Of a stretch of DNA of 64,000 nt, positions 34,233 to 43,293 are shown piece after piece. Every line of letters starts with the position of its first letter. Positions within the stretch are counted from its first letter, which is position 1. The position numbers and the translations under genes were made by a program. Source of the DNA: an uncultured bacterium (GTDB lineage Bacteria; Cyanobacteriota; Vampirovibrionia; Gastranaerophilales; Gastranaerophilaceae); NCBI GenBank assembly GCA_902791985.1, contig CADAYD010000001.1, forward strand, positions 1-64,000, written 5' to 3'. The notes under the pieces are model-generated. The model was not told the DNA's origin. It worked only from the letters and a program-made list of their open reading frames with translations, and ran no database searches.

Positions 34233-35807
34233 ATGACCGGCATAAAAATTCCAAAAGCAAATATAAATAAGACTTTTTCACTGGCAAATTTAAAGAAGCA
34301 ATTTCAACCCCGCAATATTGTTTCAGCTATGGCAAGTGATGGTTTTTTGCCTGTCATTGCTTTGGAAGCTTTTGTAGAAGCGGGAAGAACTTATCAGGCA
34401 TACAAAAGGGGCGGATTTGACGAGGCACGAGAAAGAATAACCGAAGAATTTTCCGGTGCAGTATTTTGGTTGGGCGGAGTTACCGGACTTAACTGGATAT
34501 TTGAAAAACTCGGGCAAAAATTATTAAAACTTCCTAATAAAATGGTTGATATTGCTCATGACGAAACTAGAAATCCGCTCAAAAAATACCTCAGAAATGA
34601 GCTAAAAACAAATGGTGAAGGAATATCAGAAAGCCTCATGGCGAAATTTAAATTTACGAAAGTTATTGCAAGTGTTCTGATTGCCAATGCTTTTATCGGT
34701 TTTATTCTGCCAAAAATCAATCAGGCAATAACCCGTTCTTATCACAAGAATGATAATAAGAATACACAAAATGCAAATGACGAATTTTTCAAACGCCCGC
34801 ATCTTGATACATTTGGTCAGAAAAATGATGATAAAGATACTTCATTTACCGGAAAATGGGATTTACTAACTATTGCAAATAATTTTGAAAATAAGAGAAA
34901 CTGGAAACTTTTAGCAGTTGATGCGGGTACGGCTTCGGGCAGAGCGTATTCGGCAAGAAATAATGACGAACGGGTAGAAATCCTGTTTAGAGATTTATCT
35001 TCTATTTACTTCTACATGTTTAATATGGCAAATATGAACAGCTGGCTCAATCAAATTGAACAGGGCAAGGGTAATAAATCAAGGCTTGATCCGTCTTCAG
35101 CCAAATTCGCAACCGAATATCTGCAGAACTATGTTGCTGATGGTAAGGTTGATATTCAAACATTTGCTAAAGAAGTTTTAGGCGAAAATGTAGAACTTCC
35201 GCAATGCCTAAAAGAAAGGTTTAAAAAACATAAGATAATTACTCTTGACGACTTCAAAGCAGAACTCAAAAATATTGTTCCAGCCGACAAACTGGTTGAT
35301 TATGAAAGAATTGCGCAGCAGATGTCTGAGCTTCAACCTGAAAGGGTTGTACAAAAAGAAGTTGCAGGCGTAATTGTTAATGTTCAGGAAAGAATATTAA
35401 CACAAGGTCAGGTTAAAGATGTATTAAGCGGGGGGCATATCAATGATCCTGAGTTCTTAAAAGAATTCTATGCAAATGCACTTGGGCACAGAAAATTCAT
35501 GGACAATGATAAATACAAATTTGTACCGCAAAGCAGACTTGATTCACTCAAAAAAGACCTGACAAATTATGTTAAATCAATTATTGAAAAAGCGCAAAAA
35601 ACAGATGCAAAAGAAATTACCTCGAGTATGCTCAAGAAAGCATCAAGACACAACTTCAAGATGAATTTAATCAACTGGGGCAGCGGATTTGCGGTTTCTG
35701 CGTTGTTCTTATCAACTCTTATTCCTAAAATGCAGTATTGGATTACCAAGATGAGAACAGGGCAAGACGGTTTCCCCGGAACTGAAGAATACAGACAAGC
35801 CGCATAA
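34233..35807 (+). CDS. Unrecognised large helical membrane-associated protein
   Basis: This 524-residue protein has hydrophobic helices at about 75-95, 140-162 and 485-505, and long charged helical stretches between. The N terminus is MTGIKIPKANINKTF, followed by a short TPK-like basic region (KKQFQPRNI). There is no Sec signal. No domain was recognised. Its general arrangement (N-terminal helical pair, large soluble part, LIPK-type helix near the end) resembles that of the protein at 971. A strong rho-independent terminator follows at 35890. The role is unknown. Confidence 0.65.
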   Translation: MTGIKIPKANINKTFSLANLKKQFQPRNIVSAMASDGFLPVIALEAFVEAGRTYQAYKRGGFDEARERITEEFSGAVFWLGGVTGLNWIFEKLGQKLLKLPNKMVDIAHDETRNPLKKYLRNELKTNGEGISESLMAKFKFTKVIASVLIANAFIGFILPKINQAITRSYHKNDNKNTQNANDEFFKRPHLDTFGQKNDDKDTSFTGKWDLLTIANNFENKRNWKLLAVDAGTASGRAYSARNNDERVEILFRDLSSIYFYMFNMANMNSWLNQIEQGKGNKSRLDPSSAKFATEYLQNYVADGKVDIQTFAKEVLGENVELPQCLKERFKKHKIITLDDFKAELKNIVPADKLVDYERIAQQMSELQPERVVQKEVAGVIVNVQERILTQGQVKDVLSGGHINDPEFLKEFYANALGHRKFMDNDKYKFVPQSRLDSLKKDLTNYVKSIIEKAQKTDAKEITSSMLKKASRHNFKMNLINWGSGFAVSALFLSTLIPKMQYWITKMRTGQDGFPGTEEYRQAA

Positions 35808-35889
35808 AATAATCGGATTTTTCATATAAAATCTCTACTTGCAAATGTAGCAGATGCATTTAAGGCATAAAACAAAATCGCTAAGCAGT

Positions 35890-35925
35890 GATGGACAAAA
35901 CATTTATGGTTTGCCCATCTTTTTT
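35890..35925 (+). terminator. Rho-independent terminator
   Basis: A 14-bp stem, with two mismatched positions that are G-U compatible in RNA, pairs GATGGACAAAACAT with ATGGTTTGCCCATC. A run of six T follows at 35920-35925. It ends the transcript of the gene at 34233. Confidence 0.85.
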
Positions 35926-36016
35926 ACTTTCTTATTGCCTTAGTATATTAGTGCCCTAGTGCCTCTAAAACAACTGTAACCCTGCAGTCCTCTGACTTAT
36001 ATCTGTAATTCGGCAT

Positions 36017-36048
36017 AAAAAAAAGACCTTGTGTATATTACCAAGGCC
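36017..36048 (-). terminator. Rho-independent terminator
   Basis: On the minus strand GGCCTTG/CAAGGTC pairs around a ten-base loop, then eight T follow. It is about 105 bp past the stop of the enzyme gene ending at 36153, in the right orientation. Confidence 0.75.
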
Positions 36049-36066
36049 TATCCGTTTAAATAAGAA

Positions 36067-36100
36067 GAGAGAGCTTTATATATTAATATAAAGTTCTCTC
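36067..36100. repeat. Long near-perfect palindrome
   Basis: GAGAGAGCTTTATATA and TATAAAGTTCTCTC face each other around a short centre, with one G-U type mismatch in the stem. It lies upstream (in minus-strand direction) of the terminator, so it may be a second 3' hairpin for the same mRNA. Confidence 0.6.
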
Positions 36101-36152
36101 AATCCAAAAAATTGCTAAATTTATTGAAATAAATTTACAAAACTTAATATAT

Positions 36153-37463
36153 TTATATAACTTCTTGCGGAGCCTTAATTTTTTGAGCTTCAACTCTTTC
36201 TTTTATTGCTCCCATTGGCTCGTAGTATGGCTCGACTGTCATTACTTTTGCCGCTATATCGGGATAATAATAAATAAATTTCAATTCGCTTTTTGTCAAA
36301 GGCTTCTGGGTATGAACGTTTGCATAACGCACAAGTTCAAGGATATTCCTTGCTTCGTGTTCGTCTTTGAATTCAAGTTCAAGATTGTTATAAACGTTTC
36401 TGAATCCTTTAATCCCGCCGTATTCGCCGGTTGTAATCATTCTTCCCGTTTCAATGATTTCCGGTTCTCCTCTGCCGAGTTCTTCAAAGTCGTACAATTC
36501 ATAGTTCCTGCGGTCTTTAAGCGCTCCGTCAGCATGAATCCCTGATTCGTGTGCAAATGCGTTGTCCCCTACTGCCGGTTGATTCATAGGAATCGGAACC
36601 CCAAATGCGTATGCGGTATATTTCGCAATTTGCCAAGCTTTGTCGAGTCTGATATTTTCATCAATTTTGTACTTCCCCCTAAAACCTGCAGATTTTAGAC
36701 AGCCTAAAAGACAAGATACCAAATCTGCATTTCCTGCTCGCTCGCCCATTCCGTTTATTGCAGTGTTTATATAAGCATCTACTCCTGCATCTATTGCTGC
36801 TTTAGCCCCAATAATCGAACACGCTGCAGCCATTCCTAAATCATTATGAAAATGCAATTCTATAGGCATTTGTAATTCTTTTGCGAGAGTATAAATCCTA
36901 TCATAAGTTGTTAATGGATCTTCTCCTCCGAGTGTATCGCAGTATCTGAAACGGTGTGCACCGGACTTTTTCGCTTCTTTACCGTACTTAATTAAGAAAT
37001 TAATATCGCTTCTTGAAGCATCTTCTGCGTTGACGCCGATAATTCTTGCCCCTTTATCTACTGCACATTCAACTGCATCTTTAGTCATTTTTATTATGTC
37101 GTCAGGTGTTTTCTTGCCTCCGTATTTTCCGTTTATCATTTGTTCTGAAGTAGATTGAGAAAGGTTTACATATTGTAGTTCCGGAACATTTTTAAACGAT
37201 AGCTCAACATCTTCAGCTATTCCTCGCATCCAACCCGACAATTTTGTCGTTGTAATTACGCCGCGTTTGACAAGTTCTAAATTCCCGTTGAGGTAATTAA
37301 TTTCGTGCTTTGTAGTGGGAAACCCAAATTCCGATTGGGTTATACCCATAGAATTAAGCATAAGATTTATAATAGTTTTTTGAAGCTTAGCTAAGCCTAA
37401 GCGTGAAGTTTGTACCCCATCGCGGTTTGTTACATCTACAAAATATATTCTATTTTCACTCAT
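36153..37463 (-). CDS. Homocitrate-synthase-family enzyme, possibly Re-citrate synthase
   Basis: This is a 436-residue HMGL-like/DRE-TIM barrel enzyme. The N-terminal DVTNRDGVQTSRLGL carries the metal-binding RDGVQ. VNAEDASRSD, HFHNDLGMA and NTAINGMGERAGNADL are the usual metal and acetyl-CoA motifs. A C-terminal HESGIHADG segment follows. It belongs to the homocitrate/isopropylmalate synthase superfamily. To my memory the EFGFPTTKHE and TTGEYGGIKGF style matches the anaerobe branch that includes Re-citrate synthase. Nothing nearby makes homocitrate for nitrogenase. The 2-oxo acid substrate (oxaloacetate versus 2-oxoglutarate) is not decided. The AAGGA site and a terminator define a single gene. 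Confidence 0.75.
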   Translation of the reverse strand: MSENRIYFVDVTNRDGVQTSRLGLAKLQKTIINLMLNSMGITQSEFGFPTTKHEINYLNGNLELVKRGVITTTKLSGWMRGIAEDVELSFKNVPELQYVNLSQSTSEQMINGKYGGKKTPDDIIKMTKDAVECAVDKGARIIGVNAEDASRSDINFLIKYGKEAKKSGAHRFRYCDTLGGEDPLTTYDRIYTLAKELQMPIELHFHNDLGMAAACSIIGAKAAIDAGVDAYINTAINGMGERAGNADLVSCLLGCLKSAGFRGKYKIDENIRLDKAWQIAKYTAYAFGVPIPMNQPAVGDNAFAHESGIHADGALKDRRNYELYDFEELGRGEPEIIETGRMITTGEYGGIKGFRNVYNNLELEFKDEHEARNILELVRYANVHTQKPLTKSELKFIYYYPDIAAKVMTVEPYYEPMGAIKERVEAQKIKAPQEVI

Positions 37464-37503
37464 TTCTATTCCTTTTTTTACATTATAGTATAAAAATATT
37501 GGT

Positions 37504-38160
37504 TTAATTTTCTTTTAATATTTTTACTCCGGAGCTGGTTCCAAGCCGCGATGCACCGGCATTTATCATGTCGATTGCAGTTTGTTTGTCACGTATTCCA
37601 CCTGAAGCTTTAACTTGTAATCCGGCATTTTTCACCGTTTCATACATCAATTTGACATCTTCAACTTTTGCTCCGACTCCGCCTTTTACAAAGCCTGTTG
37701 AAGTTTTTACAAAATCAGCACCGCCTAAAATTGAATATTCACAGGCTCTTTTTATTTCTTCTTTAGTGAGTAAATCCGTTTCTATTATCACTTTAAGATT
37801 ATGTCCCGAGCACGCCGATTTTATTGCCTTAATTTCATTTACAATAAAATCTTTGTCATTATCTTTTAATTTGGTTACATTTATGACCATATCAATTTCA
37901 TTTGCACCGTCTGAGATTGCTTTTTGGGTTTCAAATACTTTAACCTCGGTTGTATTTGCCCCGAGCGGGAACCCAATGACTGTTACTATTTTTACATTTG
38001 AATCTTTTAAATTTTCTTTTGCAAATTTGATATAGCAAGGATTTATACACACTCCCAAAAAATTATTTTCTTTTGCTTCATCAAAAAGCTTGATTAAATC
38101 ACTTTTTGTAGCATCTTGTTTTAGTAGTGTGTGTTCAATATATTCGTTTAAATTTTTCAT
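37504..38160 (-). CDS. deoC: Deoxyribose-phosphate aldolase
   Basis: This 218-residue class I aldolase splits 2-deoxyribose 5-phosphate to glyceraldehyde 3-phosphate and acetaldehyde in deoxynucleoside breakdown. The Schiff-base lysine lies in ADFVKTSTGF, and KASGGIRD holds the second lysine. EHTLLKQDAT is the N-terminal motif. AAGGAG precedes the ATG. It sits 18 nt after metF on the same strand and is probably cotranscribed with it. No deoA or deoB is in view. Confidence 0.95.
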   Translation of the reverse strand: MKNLNEYIEHTLLKQDATKSDLIKLFDEAKENNFLGVCINPCYIKFAKENLKDSNVKIVTVIGFPLGANTTEVKVFETQKAISDGANEIDMVINVTKLKDNDKDFIVNEIKAIKSACSGHNLKVIIETDLLTKEEIKRACEYSILGGADFVKTSTGFVKGGVGAKVEDVKLMYETVKNAGLQVKASGGIRDKQTAIDMINAGASRLGTSSGVKILKEN

Positions 38161-38178
38161 GATATCTCCTTATATAAA

Positions 38179-39039
38179 CTACATTATATTATCTAAAATT
38201 GTACTTACTTGGTCGCTATGATTAAGTGTAAAGAAATGAAGAAAATTAACCTGATTATTTATCAAATCTTCGCATTGTTCAATTGCAAATTCTGTTCCGA
38301 TTTTCATGGTGTCATTGGGAAATTTTTCAAGCATTTTTTTGAGCTTATTCGGGATTGTAACCCTTGCCATAGAAGTCATTTTTTCTATTTGATTAAGGCT
38401 TCTTATTGGCATAATTCCGGCGATAATAGGACAATCCATTCCCGTATTCCGAACAGAATCAATATACTTATATAATTTATCATTATCAAAAAACATTTGT
38501 GTAAAAATTGCGCAGCCTCCGGCTTCGATTTTCTTTTTAAGGTATTTTATATCTTCGTGAAAATTTTTACTTTCTATATGACCTTCCGGGTAGCCGGCAA
38601 CACCGATAGATAAAGTTGTTTTTGCCTGTATAAATTCTACAAGTTCGTTTGCGTGAGAAAAATCAAGCTCTTGTGAGTCTATATATTCTGGAATATCGCC
38701 TCTTAGGGCTAATATATTTTCTATTCCTAAGTTCTCAATAGATGTAATGTGCTTTTCTATTTCATTTTTTAACATAGAAACGCAGGTAAAATGCGGCATA
38801 AGGTTAAATTCTAAATCTCGAATACTTTTTATATCTTCGAATGTGAATCTGCTCAAGCCCCCGCTTGCTCCGTATGTCATAGAAACCAATACCGGATTAT
38901 ATTTTTTTAAAATTCGCAGTTCTTCAAAGAGATTAGATATATCACCGTTTTTAGGCGGAAAAATTTCAAACGAAACTTTCGGGCAGAAATCTTTAACCGG
39001 TCCAAATTCTCGATTTTGGTATATTTCAGATAATTCCAT
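38179..39039 (-). CDS. metF: Methylenetetrahydrofolate reductase
   Basis: This 286-residue MTHFR of bacterial length reduces 5,10-methylene-THF to 5-methyl-THF with FAD. The barrel motifs are seen as VSFEIFPPKN, MTYGASGG, ILALRGDIP and FTQMFFD. SIGVAGYPEGH is diagnostic. The ATG is only 6 nt past a TATAAT box, so the message may be leaderless. The folK gene at 44429 is another folate gene but is not in the same transcript. Confidence 0.95.
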   Translation of the reverse strand: MELSEIYQNREFGPVKDFCPKVSFEIFPPKNGDISNLFEELRILKKYNPVLVSMTYGASGGLSRFTFEDIKSIRDLEFNLMPHFTCVSMLKNEIEKHITSIENLGIENILALRGDIPEYIDSQELDFSHANELVEFIQAKTTLSIGVAGYPEGHIESKNFHEDIKYLKKKIEAGGCAIFTQMFFDNDKLYKYIDSVRNTGMDCPIIAGIMPIRSLNQIEKMTSMARVTIPNKLKKMLEKFPNDTMKIGTEFAIEQCEDLINNQVNFLHFFTLNHSDQVSTILDNIM

Positions 39040-39045
39040 AAAATA

Positions 39046-39051
39046 ATTATA
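39046..39051 (-). promoter_or_regulatory. -10 box close to the metF start
   Basis: TATAAT on the minus strand is separated from the metF ATG by six bases and there is no ribosome site. The -35 region is weak. This suggests a leaderless transcript starting at or near the ATG. Confidence 0.45.
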
Positions 39052-39063
39052 GCATTGATATAA

Positions 39064-42000
39064 TTACTTGCATAACATGATTGATTTTCCACATTCTTTA
39101 TCTTGTGGAGAATATGCTTTTGTTAATTTATTTAATCCCTGTTTAATGTGATATTGACCTGTAAATGACAGAGGAGATTTTTGCGGATTGCTGTATAGTA
39201 CAAGTGTCGGTTCGTTAATAGTTATTTGACCGTTATCTTTTCCACGTTTTATGACATAATGTTTTCCGTCATCAGATATATTTACGTAGTAGATATCATT
39301 CGGGTCATTCGCATTATAAAACTCAATATTATGTTTCAATCCCATAATTCCGATTCCCATAGCGCCGTTTTTAATAACATTTTTTTCAGTGTTTAAATTT
39401 ATTGCAGGGAGTTTAATGCATTTCGTATCCAGTGGTTGTCTATAATCATAATGTGGTTTGTCAGGATTTACATTTCTGTGGAGATTAAATAAAGAAATGG
39501 TCATTCGTCCATCCGTACTTTGCTGCAGAACTGCAGGAATATTATATTCTGTTTTATCTCCGCCAAAAGGGTTATATCCGTGCTGCATTGGTAATACGAA
39601 AGGTGCACCGTTATTTAGGGCGTTGCAGTTCGGGTTAGTTCTAACTCCCATTGCTTTATCAAATTTTGCTTTATTATCTGCTATGAATTTTCTGTATCGA
39701 GGACTGTCAGCTTCTGCCCATTCATTATGAACCCTTTGTCTCCCTTGCAGGAATACATTTTTCTTTTTCGTGTCATATCCTGTAGCCCCTAAATCATCAC
39801 CGTCATAAAGTGTGGGCATTCCAGGAAGTGCTGCAAGAATTTGCATCATAGCAAGAACTTTTGTCATCGCAGGTCGCATAACGGCTTCAAATACTTCTTC
39901 ATCAAATTTATTTGAAAATTTTGAACAATCAAATTCATATTTATTTTTTGCTTGTTCGATGACTTTTTTGATATTAAAATCTATTGGTTTAGTTCCAAAA
40001 GCGTCACTTTCAAATCTTATATCTCCGAATTTCCCGCTGGATAAATCAGCAACCGCTTTACAGATTGCTTTGAAATTCTTATCATACTCATCGGGATTCA
40101 TGTTTTTCTTATATTTATCTTCTAAAACTCCGGTAAAGCCGTCTCTTAATGCAATCCCCATAGCAACCGCTTTTGGAGAAATATTTTCAAAATTATAATT
40201 TTTGACTTCAGCCGGTGATACATCCCCAAACAGTTTATCCTTAACCAATCTGTATGCTTGAGTTCTGTGTTCTGTATCTTCCAAGAAAGTCAAATCACTA
40301 TAAAACATTTCCATATCCAGTGCTGCACAATGAAGTGCTCTTGGCTTGTCGTGATTACCTATAAATGTATATGCAAAATTTACTGCGGGGAGAGAGAATG
40401 CTTTTAAGAATGAGCCAGTATCAGTCATAAGCATTGATTGCAATTTATAAGCAAGTTCATTAGTGTTTTCTATGCCACCATCCAAAGTATTTCCATCTTC
40501 AAAAGATTTCGAAAACAATTTTACTATGTCATAATAATATTTAGAATACTGAGCATTTGCCGTAATCCCTGTGGTTCTGAAAAATTTTGTCAATATATCG
40601 CTTTTTTTAGGATAAATGCCGGATTTGATGCCATATGAGGAATCATACAAATCATCTTCATCGGTTATTTCGGCAACTATATAAGAATTTGGATTTTGTG
40701 AATATATTCCTTTTGCAAATTTTGTCCAAAAATCAGTTACGTTGTTCCATATATCTTCAAAATGTTGTTTATGAGTTCTCAGGGCATCTATATCTGCAAT
40801 ATCTTTTGTTGCATCAATTCTCCAATCTAAGCCGGATTGAGTTTTGTCAATAATTAAATCGGCAAGTTTAAAGCTTTGTACATTTGTATTTTTTAATATA
40901 TTTAAAATACTTTTTTGTAATAAGTCTTTTGAATCCTCAGGGATTGTGTTTATTCCTTGTTTTAGTTTCTCCAGAACAAGCATTGCTTCATCTTGTGGGG
41001 ATGAAACTTTAGGTAAGTTTAGTGATTGCAGGTTTGTATTTAGAAGTTCGTTGTAATCATACTTTATTTCCCTGTTGTTTGGGTCATATTCTATATTGAC
41101 ATTAGGCGCAAGCGATTTAACTATAGAATATTTTGCAATTTGCGGAACAATAATCGGTAAAACGTATTGCCCGTATTGTGTAACTTTATCACCATCAAAC
41201 AATTTGCTCTCTGCAGGTAATTTTTTGTTAACATTTTCTAATATTTCTTTTGCAAAATCGGACATTTCGTTTTTGTAAATATTATCCATTGCATTGTAAG
41301 TTTTTGTATATTCTAAAGGCAGGTTAGGATTACCTTTTTTATAAAGATCGTATCTGGGAACTCCGATTTCATCTTTGGTATTTGCTCTTTTCGTGATTAA
41401 TGGAGAACCCAAAACTCCAACAAGGTTTGTCCCAAATTCAATCGATTCAAGGGGCATATTCATAAGTTGTTCAAGTATTTGCCCGTTCTTATCCTCGTTT
41501 GATAATTTTCTTGTTGTTTTATAAAATCCGTTCAAAACGTTTCTGACGTCATTTTCAAAAACTTCAGCTGAAAGTGATTTCGGGAATATCTTACCGTTAG
41601 CCATGCCGGTAATTCTTTTGTATACAGCGTTTGGATTTTGCAAATCTGCAGATTGTATTTGTTGTGCAATGTGTAATCTTAAAATATCATCGGTTTTTCT
41701 TGTCCAGTATTTACCGCCTTCTACTGCATAATCTTGAACCTGATAATTAGCCTGCAAAATCTTTTTTTCTTCTTGCAAAGATTGTTGATTTGGAAGATTT
41801 TGTAATGTTTTTAAATCATTGTTTGATAATACGAAATTTAATTTTGCAATGTCAGGGTTTGCATCCCAAGTTTCAAAACCGCTTTCAAATTTTTCATCAA
41901 CAACGAAATTTTCGTTTTTTGACATAATTCTGGCTGCTTCGTATTCATCGAATTTCAATCTTTCATCTTTTGTCAGAAAAGAATTATGCTGATTAAAGCG

Positions 42001-43203
42001 TTTTGCGTTTGCTTGTATTGTTTGTGGATTTACTTCGAAATAATAGGGGAAAACGGAATCATTGTGAGTGTGAAGGTCATAACCGTCTTTGGTATCCAAT
42101 TTTGAATATGATTTAATCAAAAATTGGGGATCCTGTTTTTCTTCTTTTGAAACAAATCTCTTATCAAAGAATTGGATATAAGTTGGTTTATTGGGGTCAT
42201 ATTTCTCATTTGGGATTTCTTCAATCTTTTTATTGACCGTATCCTGAACATAAAGTTTTGGAGAGTTAACAAGTTTCCAAGAAATATTTTCTGAACGCTT
42301 CGGGAATACACCTAAACTAAGAGGTGCATCTTTCAAATTGCTTGCTCTAAACCATCTGTAATAAGGGGAATCTGTACCCCATCTTAAGATGTTTGTAAAG
42401 TGGGTTCCCATAAGGCCCTCGTTTACAAAAGCACCGTCAGATACAAAATTCAAATTGTGGGCAAACATTTTTTTCTGAAGAGATGCGTAGTTATTGATGT
42501 TCATTAAGTCGTTGCATGGTTGAAATATATTTTCAATCCAATATTTGTGAGACGTAAAGTTTTCTCTTGTAAAAACAGGCAAAGATATTATGCGTGAATA
42601 ACTGTCAAATTTACCGCTTTCTATATCTTTTTCTATACCTGCCGCAGTCCCTCCGTATACATTGGTTAATGTTTTTAAGGAATCAAGTCCTCGCTTTTGA
42701 ATGTCTTTATTAAGTTCCCATTGTCCGTCTTTGTTATATACAATACCGACATTTTGTGTGTCGATATTAACAAGTTTCATTGAGCCGCCTTTAGACATTT
42801 GCGAACCGTTTTGTGTTACCACATTATATGATTTGCCCTCTACATTAATACTGTCTCCGGCATCAATTTGTATATGTTCATTATTATCTTTATCTTTTAT
42901 AACATAGTGATATGCAAAAGACTGATCAGGAAGAATCCCGAATGTTTTAGCCAAATTAATTCTGTTTTTGCCGGATTTTAATTTTATTCTATAACCTCCG
43001 TTGCGTGCTTTAGCCGGAGATTGTAAACGAAAATTATTGAATTCGTCAGTTCCTACTGTATATACTTCAAGATAACAGCTTTGTTTTTCTTCATCAAAAG
43101 GAAATGTAGTTTCAAAGTTTTTAAACCCACACTCGTCTTTAACCCATTTATATCCGGTAAAATTAGTTCTATCTGGATTATTTATATTTAAACTGACTTT
43201 CAC
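39064..43203 (-). CDS. Very large GH13-type glycoside hydrolase/transferase (GTG start)
   Basis: The protein has 1379 residues, far above the 450-700 usual for alpha-amylases. The start is GTG with AAGGAG. The N-terminal part looks like carbohydrate-binding/E-set strands. Catalytic-barrel signatures are region I-like FVSDGAFVNEGL (D256), region II GLDWRIDATKDI with nucleophile D797, region III IVAEITDED with acid/base E845, and region IV IGNHDKPRA with D952. GMPTLYDGDDLG follows. A stretch of about 500 residues lies between regions I and II, and extra segments sit elsewhere. No signal peptide is present, so it probably acts on cytoplasmic glycogen-like glucan. The residue set suggests it is active. 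The exact activity (amylase, transferase or branching) is unknown. Confidence 0.8.
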   Translation of the reverse strand: MKVSLNINNPDRTNFTGYKWVKDECGFKNFETTFPFDEEKQSCYLEVYTVGTDEFNNFRLQSPAKARNGGYRIKLKSGKNRINLAKTFGILPDQSFAYHYVIKDKDNNEHIQIDAGDSINVEGKSYNVVTQNGSQMSKGGSMKLVNIDTQNVGIVYNKDGQWELNKDIQKRGLDSLKTLTNVYGGTAAGIEKDIESGKFDSYSRIISLPVFTRENFTSHKYWIENIFQPCNDLMNINNYASLQKKMFAHNLNFVSDGAFVNEGLMGTHFTNILRWGTDSPYYRWFRASNLKDAPLSLGVFPKRSENISWKLVNSPKLYVQDTVNKKIEEIPNEKYDPNKPTYIQFFDKRFVSKEEKQDPQFLIKSYSKLDTKDGYDLHTHNDSVFPYYFEVNPQTIQANAKRFNQHNSFLTKDERLKFDEYEAARIMSKNENFVVDEKFESGFETWDANPDIAKLNFVLSNNDLKTLQNLPNQQSLQEEKKILQANYQVQDYAVEGGKYWTRKTDDILRLHIAQQIQSADLQNPNAVYKRITGMANGKIFPKSLSAEVFENDVRNVLNGFYKTTRKLSNEDKNGQILEQLMNMPLESIEFGTNLVGVLGSPLITKRANTKDEIGVPRYDLYKKGNPNLPLEYTKTYNAMDNIYKNEMSDFAKEILENVNKKLPAESKLFDGDKVTQYGQYVLPIIVPQIAKYSIVKSLAPNVNIEYDPNNREIKYDYNELLNTNLQSLNLPKVSSPQDEAMLVLEKLKQGINTIPEDSKDLLQKSILNILKNTNVQSFKLADLIIDKTQSGLDWRIDATKDIADIDALRTHKQHFEDIWNNVTDFWTKFAKGIYSQNPNSYIVAEITDEDDLYDSSYGIKSGIYPKKSDILTKFFRTTGITANAQYSKYYYDIVKLFSKSFEDGNTLDGGIENTNELAYKLQSMLMTDTGSFLKAFSLPAVNFAYTFIGNHDKPRALHCAALDMEMFYSDLTFLEDTEHRTQAYRLVKDKLFGDVSPAEVKNYNFENISPKAVAMGIALRDGFTGVLEDKYKKNMNPDEYDKNFKAICKAVADLSSGKFGDIRFESDAFGTKPIDFNIKKVIEQAKNKYEFDCSKFSNKFDEEVFEAVMRPAMTKVLAMMQILAALPGMPTLYDGDDLGATGYDTKKKNVFLQGRQRVHNEWAEADSPRYRKFIADNKAKFDKAMGVRTNPNCNALNNGAPFVLPMQHGYNPFGGDKTEYNIPAVLQQSTDGRMTISLFNLHRNVNPDKPHYDYRQPLDTKCIKLPAINLNTEKNVIKNGAMGIGIMGLKHNIEFYNANDPNDIYYVNISDDGKHYVIKRGKDNGQITINEPTLVLYSNPQKSPLSFTGQYHIKQGLNKLTKAYSPQDKECGKSIMLCK

Positions 43204-43293
43204 AAAAGGACTCCTTAACGATAATTATAAAAAACCTAAAGATTTTTTTTGTTATATTTTCAATTATATATTACAAAATTTTTACAAAAATTT

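Larger units (their letters stand above)
35808..36152. other. 345-bp convergent spacer with terminators and a palindrome
   Basis: The spacer separates the membrane protein (+) and the citramalate/citrate-type enzyme (-). It holds one plus-strand terminator, one minus-strand terminator and a long palindrome (all listed separately). The middle part (35925-35990) has no frame or recognisable RNA and reads like filler with CTTATTGCCTTAG-type repeats. Confidence 0.7.

Noticed and set aside
36153-37463. NifV for nitrogenase cofactor synthesis
   Set aside because: No nif or molybdenum genes are in the window, and the family covers several 2-oxo acids.
41000-43100. Plus-strand frames within the GH13 gene
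   Set aside because: They are shadows of the minus-strand gene with low-complexity composition and no ribosome sites.
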